64,000 nt of DNA from contig NZ_PVNB01000012.1 in the NCBI RefSeq assembly GCF_003001995.1, forward strand, positions 1-64,000, read 5' to 3'. The notes under the pieces are model-generated. The model did no database searches, was not told where the DNA came from, and worked only from the letters and a program-made list of their open reading frames with translations. This document shows positions 61,699 to 64,000 of the stretch, piece by piece (the stretch's first letter is position 1; the number at the start of each line of letters is the position of its first letter). Origin of the DNA: Orenia metallireducens (lineage in GTDB: Bacteria; Bacillota; Halanaerobiia; Halobacteroidales; Halobacteroidaceae). The position numbers and the translations under genes were made by a program.

Positions 61699-62619
61699 AT
61701 GAATAGTATATCTGTAGAAAAAATATTAGAACATTTTCATTTGCAACAGATTAATCAAACACCAATTGAAAATATGATACTGGTTAGTGATATTAAAAGA
61801 CCAGGTTTAGAGTTGGCTGGATTTTTTGATTACTTTACTCCTGATAGAGTACAAGTTTTAGGAAGAACAGAACTCTCATTTCTACAAGAATTACCGAAAG
61901 AGCTATTGACTGAGAGATTAGATAAATTTTGTAGCTACGATATTCCCTGTATTGTTGTTACTAGAGGGTTAGAACCACCACAAGAGCTAATAGATCTATC
62001 TCAGAAAAATCAAATTCCATTACTTGCTACAGACTATTCAACAACTAGCTTTGTTAGTAGGTTGACTGATTATTTAGAGGGTGAATTTGCACCTGAAGTT
62101 ACTAAACATGGAGTCTTAGTAGAGGTTTATGGTGTCGGAGTATTCATTAAAGGGGATAGTGGAATTGGTAAGAGTGAAAGTGCCTTAGATTTAGTAAAGA
62201 GGGGACATCGACTGGTAGCTGATGATGCAGTTATCATAAGAAGGTTTATGAGAGGAGCACTTGTTGGTCGTTCTCCTAAAATTTCTAAACATTATATGGA
62301 ATTAAGAGGTTTAGGAATTATTAATGTAAGAACGCTTTTTGGTGCTGGGGCTGTTAGAGAAGAGCAGTCTATAGATTTAATTGCTGAATTAGAAAAATGG
62401 GATGATACCAAAAATTACGATAGATTGGGTATTCAAGATGATACTGAAGAGATTTTAAAGGTTACTGTACCTAAGGTGACTATACCAGTAAGACCTGGTA
62501 GAAACTTGGCTATGGTTATGGAAGTAGCAGCAATGAATTATAGGTTAAAGAGTACAGGATATAATGCTGCACAGGAGTTTACTAAGAGGTTAGAAGAGAC
62601 TCTTAGAAATGGAAATTAA
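61699..62619 (+). CDS. hprK: HPr kinase/phosphorylase
   Basis: A 306-residue bifunctional enzyme that phosphorylates and dephosphorylates Ser46 of HPr, the switch for CcpA-type catabolite control. The Walker A loop GDSGIGKSE is near residue 152, KHGVLVEVYGVGVFIKG precedes it, and the HprK signature MELRGLGIINVRTLFG follows; PVRPGRNLAMVMEVAAMN is the C-terminal helix. Length is normal (310-320). The ATG at 61699 follows AGAGGTGG; the longer frame reads through the upstream repeat. It probably links the sugar genes in this window to carbon status. Confidence 0.96.
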   Translation: MNSISVEKILEHFHLQQINQTPIENMILVSDIKRPGLELAGFFDYFTPDRVQVLGRTELSFLQELPKELLTERLDKFCSYDIPCIVVTRGLEPPQELIDLSQKNQIPLLATDYSTTSFVSRLTDYLEGEFAPEVTKHGVLVEVYGVGVFIKGDSGIGKSESALDLVKRGHRLVADDAVIIRRFMRGALVGRSPKISKHYMELRGLGIINVRTLFGAGAVREEQSIDLIAELEKWDDTKNYDRLGIQDDTEEILKVTVPKVTIPVRPGRNLAMVMEVAAMNYRLKSTGYNAAQEFTKRLEETLRNGN

Positions 62620-62676
62620 CCATAAGTTAATAAGGCTTACCTATAATAAAAATAAGAACAATGGGGTGAATATAAG

Positions 62677-63147
62677 TTGAAATTAAATCAATTTACAGTA
62701 GAGGATATTGTTAGAATGGATGGCGGAAGAGAATTAGGAAAGCTTGCTACAGTCTTATCTATGGTCGATGACCAACATGATGATAAAATAGTAGAAGCTA
62801 TAATTAATGAAGGCTTTGGAGCTGTTATTACTCGTGCAGGAGGTAAAGGAGAAGATCTAAAGAATAAAGTATTACGTAATGCTTTAGGTGCTGCTGTTAA
62901 GGGTAATGTAATAGATGATGGTATTCAAGACCGTCGGGTATTGACTAGATGCGTTGAGCGTGCATTGGTTGGACTGAATGGACCAATGAGTAGTATTTCT
63001 GGTGCAGGAATTAAGATTGGAATAGTAAAGAAAGACACTCATTTAGCTGTTGCTATTCATGGTAAGATTGGAATACCAGGTTTAGATATTGATCATGAAA
63101 TTTCTGGTCTTGGTGTTCATTATTATGGTTTAGTTAGTAATAAATAA
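62677..63147 (+). CDS. hutP: HutP-family RNA-binding antiterminator
   Basis: A 156-residue protein like B. subtilis HutP, which binds hut mRNA with histidine and Mg2+ to prevent termination. The C-terminal signature DHEISGLGVHYYG, with metal-binding His residues, and VAIHGKIGIPGLD match the family; the N-terminal part is longer than in Bacillus. No hut genes are near, so the regulated operon lies elsewhere or its role differs. The TTG start follows GGGGTGA. It may be cotranscribed with hprK (57-base gap). Confidence 0.88.
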   Translation: MKLNQFTVEDIVRMDGGRELGKLATVLSMVDDQHDDKIVEAIINEGFGAVITRAGGKGEDLKNKVLRNALGAAVKGNVIDDGIQDRRVLTRCVERALVGLNGPMSSISGAGIKIGIVKKDTHLAVAIHGKIGIPGLDIDHEISGLGVHYYGLVSNK

Positions 63148-63249
63148 ATATCTTAAATTTAGATTTAATTATAAAAAATTTTATTAAAAATTTAAATATA
63201 TATTAGGAACTGATAAAGATCTTATATTAGCAATTATAAATGAAGTTAG

Positions 63250-63315
63250 AAAGCTATAAAGGGTTTTTGGCCACAGTTGCCCTAAGTGGTACCTTTTGCT
63301 AAGAAGTACTCTTGG
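63250..63315. repeat. Fragment of the ATATTGCGA-family repeat interior
   Basis: GGGTTTTTGGCCACAGTTGCCC and GAAGTACTCTTGGG resemble parts of 47690-47820. The end motifs are missing, so this is a decayed piece. It contains AAGTGGTACC, which looks like a T-box by chance. Confidence 0.45.
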
Positions 63316-63759
63316 GTACTAAACATTGATTGTCACTGATTAAGATAAAATAAATTATAATATTTATCTTTTTTAATTAATTTCTTATTTTTGTGTATAT
63401 CTTTGTTGACCTGTGGCTAATTATTTAATTTTTCTGTCCTATAATATATGAAGTTTTTATTAGGATTTAGATAATTATTAGAGAATTTCTTACTAGTAGA
63501 TTATAAAAGAGGAAATTATTGGAAATAAGTTTTAAGCTCAATTATGCTAAAATTATTTAGCTGGGTTGGTTAATTTTTTAGACAAATGAAAATAATAAAA
63601 AAAATTAAAATTTAAGCAGGTATTTGAGATAATATCAAGAAGTATATAATTACAGTAAAAATAATTTATTATACTATAAGATTATAAATATAATTTTACT
63701 GTCTATTTTAATTAAAATTGGATAATAAAAAAATATATACTAAATAATATGAAATAATA

Positions 63760-63788
63760 TTGCAAGGAAATGTGTTTTATGGTATAAT
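63760..63788 (+). promoter_or_regulatory. Promoter in the right-hand gene-free region
   Basis: TTGCAA (63760-63765), a 17-bp spacer and TATAAT (63783-63788), well formed. The predicted start is near 63796; a terminator lies about 110 bases later. No gene is supported in 63148-64000. Confidence 0.6.
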
Positions 63789-63795
63789 AATCACA

Positions 63796-63962
63796 TAATG
63801 TAATAAGTTTAGTGCTTGTTCTTTTTCTGTATAGTATAATTATTTTAGATATCAGTTTTTAATAACTAAATAGGGATAAGTTTTTAATATAAGTTTAGAA
63901 TACCCAGATAATAGATCTATTTAACTATAAGATCAATTAATATCGGGTATTTTTTGTTTTGT
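63796..63962 (+). ncRNA. Candidate small RNA or leader ending in a terminator
   Basis: A stretch of about 165 bases lies between the promoter above and the terminator at 63898-63962, with no open reading frame worth naming. It could be a small RNA, or an attenuated leader of a gene beyond the window. I could not match it to a known RNA class. Confidence 0.35.
63898..63962 (+). terminator. Terminator near the right edge
   Basis: AATACCC (63899) pairs with GGGTATT (about 63946-63952), and GATC/GATC lies inside; TTTTGTTTTG follows. The stem is interrupted, so it may be an attenuator. Confidence 0.65.
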
Positions 63963-64000
63963 TTAATAATATAATTCTAGATTTTATATAGCGTTATTCT

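Noticed and set aside
63275-63300. T-box-like AAGTGGTACC
   Set aside because: It sits in a fragment of the dispersed repeat and lacks the specifier stem and antiterminator of a T-box.

Overview
The window reads as chromosome of a low-GC, endospore-forming, anaerobic and saccharolytic member of the Firmicutes that has an outer membrane. The best fit is the order Halanaerobiales (an Orenia or Halobacteroides type), but no rRNA is present and this placement is inference. The clues are spore genes (a GerAB-type permease at 396 and an SPOCS/LysM protein at 50738) beside a LamB-type outer-membrane sugar porin (25350), an [FeFe]-hydrogenase-like protein (28551), three chemotaxis receptors, the Firmicutes-type HPr kinase and HutP, and very AT-rich intergenic DNA. 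No tRNA, rRNA, CRISPR array or prophage was seen. The only classical mobile element is the tail of an IS3-family element at the left edge.

From about 1.5 to 28.4 kb the window is a galactoside and galactan catabolic island. Its first half handles alpha-galactosides. Two paralogous AraC regulators flank a GH4 alpha-galactosidase (melA) and a SemiSWEET sugar carrier. Next comes a CUT1 ABC importer (binding protein and two permeases), a GH36 alpha-galactosidase, and the Leloir genes galE, galT and galK, with an unlisted 52-codon zinc-ribbon gene before galT. The second half handles beta-galactan. A LacI regulator with palindromic AAACCGGTTT operators precedes a second CUT1 importer, a chemoreceptor, a GH2 beta-galactosidase, a LamB-type porin and a GH53 endo-beta-1,4-galactanase lipoprotein. 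The inferred route is: GH53 cuts galactan, oligomers pass the porin, the ABC importer takes them in, GH2 (or GH4/GH36 for alpha-galactosides) releases galactose, and GalK, GalT and GalE carry it into glycolysis. Neither importer has an ATPase gene here, so a shared MsmX-like ATPase elsewhere is likely.

From 28.5 to 44 kb the genes are mixed: the hydrogenase-like protein, a chemoreceptor, a YhcH/EbgC-family protein, an iron alcohol dehydrogenase, a polar amino acid ABC permease and ATPase, a cold-shock protein, an exo/endonuclease/phosphatase-family lipoprotein, an AI-2E-family exporter, a flavin reductase, a DUF4397 protein, a degenerate CPBP membrane protein, a tandem HD/HD-GYP protein, a WYL regulator and a DUF3795 protein. 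From 44.7 to 63.1 kb come uvrA and uvrC, a YvlD-type membrane protein, the SPOCS/LysM protein, a Cache chemoreceptor, CopZ, a CsoR-family regulator, an RseC-like protein, a HAD phosphatase, an FMN alpha-hydroxy-acid dehydrogenase relative, nicotinate phosphoribosyltransferase, a YesL-like protein, a ROK glucokinase, an orphan PTS IIA, HPr kinase and HutP. The last 850 bases hold no gene, but contain a promoter-terminator pair that brackets a possible small RNA.

Non-coding highlights are paired AraC-type half-sites 21 bp apart, in the same register at two promoters; a 52-bp perfect palindrome made of two LacI operators; a dispersed intergenic repeat family with ATATTGCGAC-type ends; a second family of AGTGA/GTAAC hairpins; a compact promoter/leader/terminator unit at 52.3 kb; and a 14-residue insertion at the signalling tip of the galactan-operon chemoreceptor.
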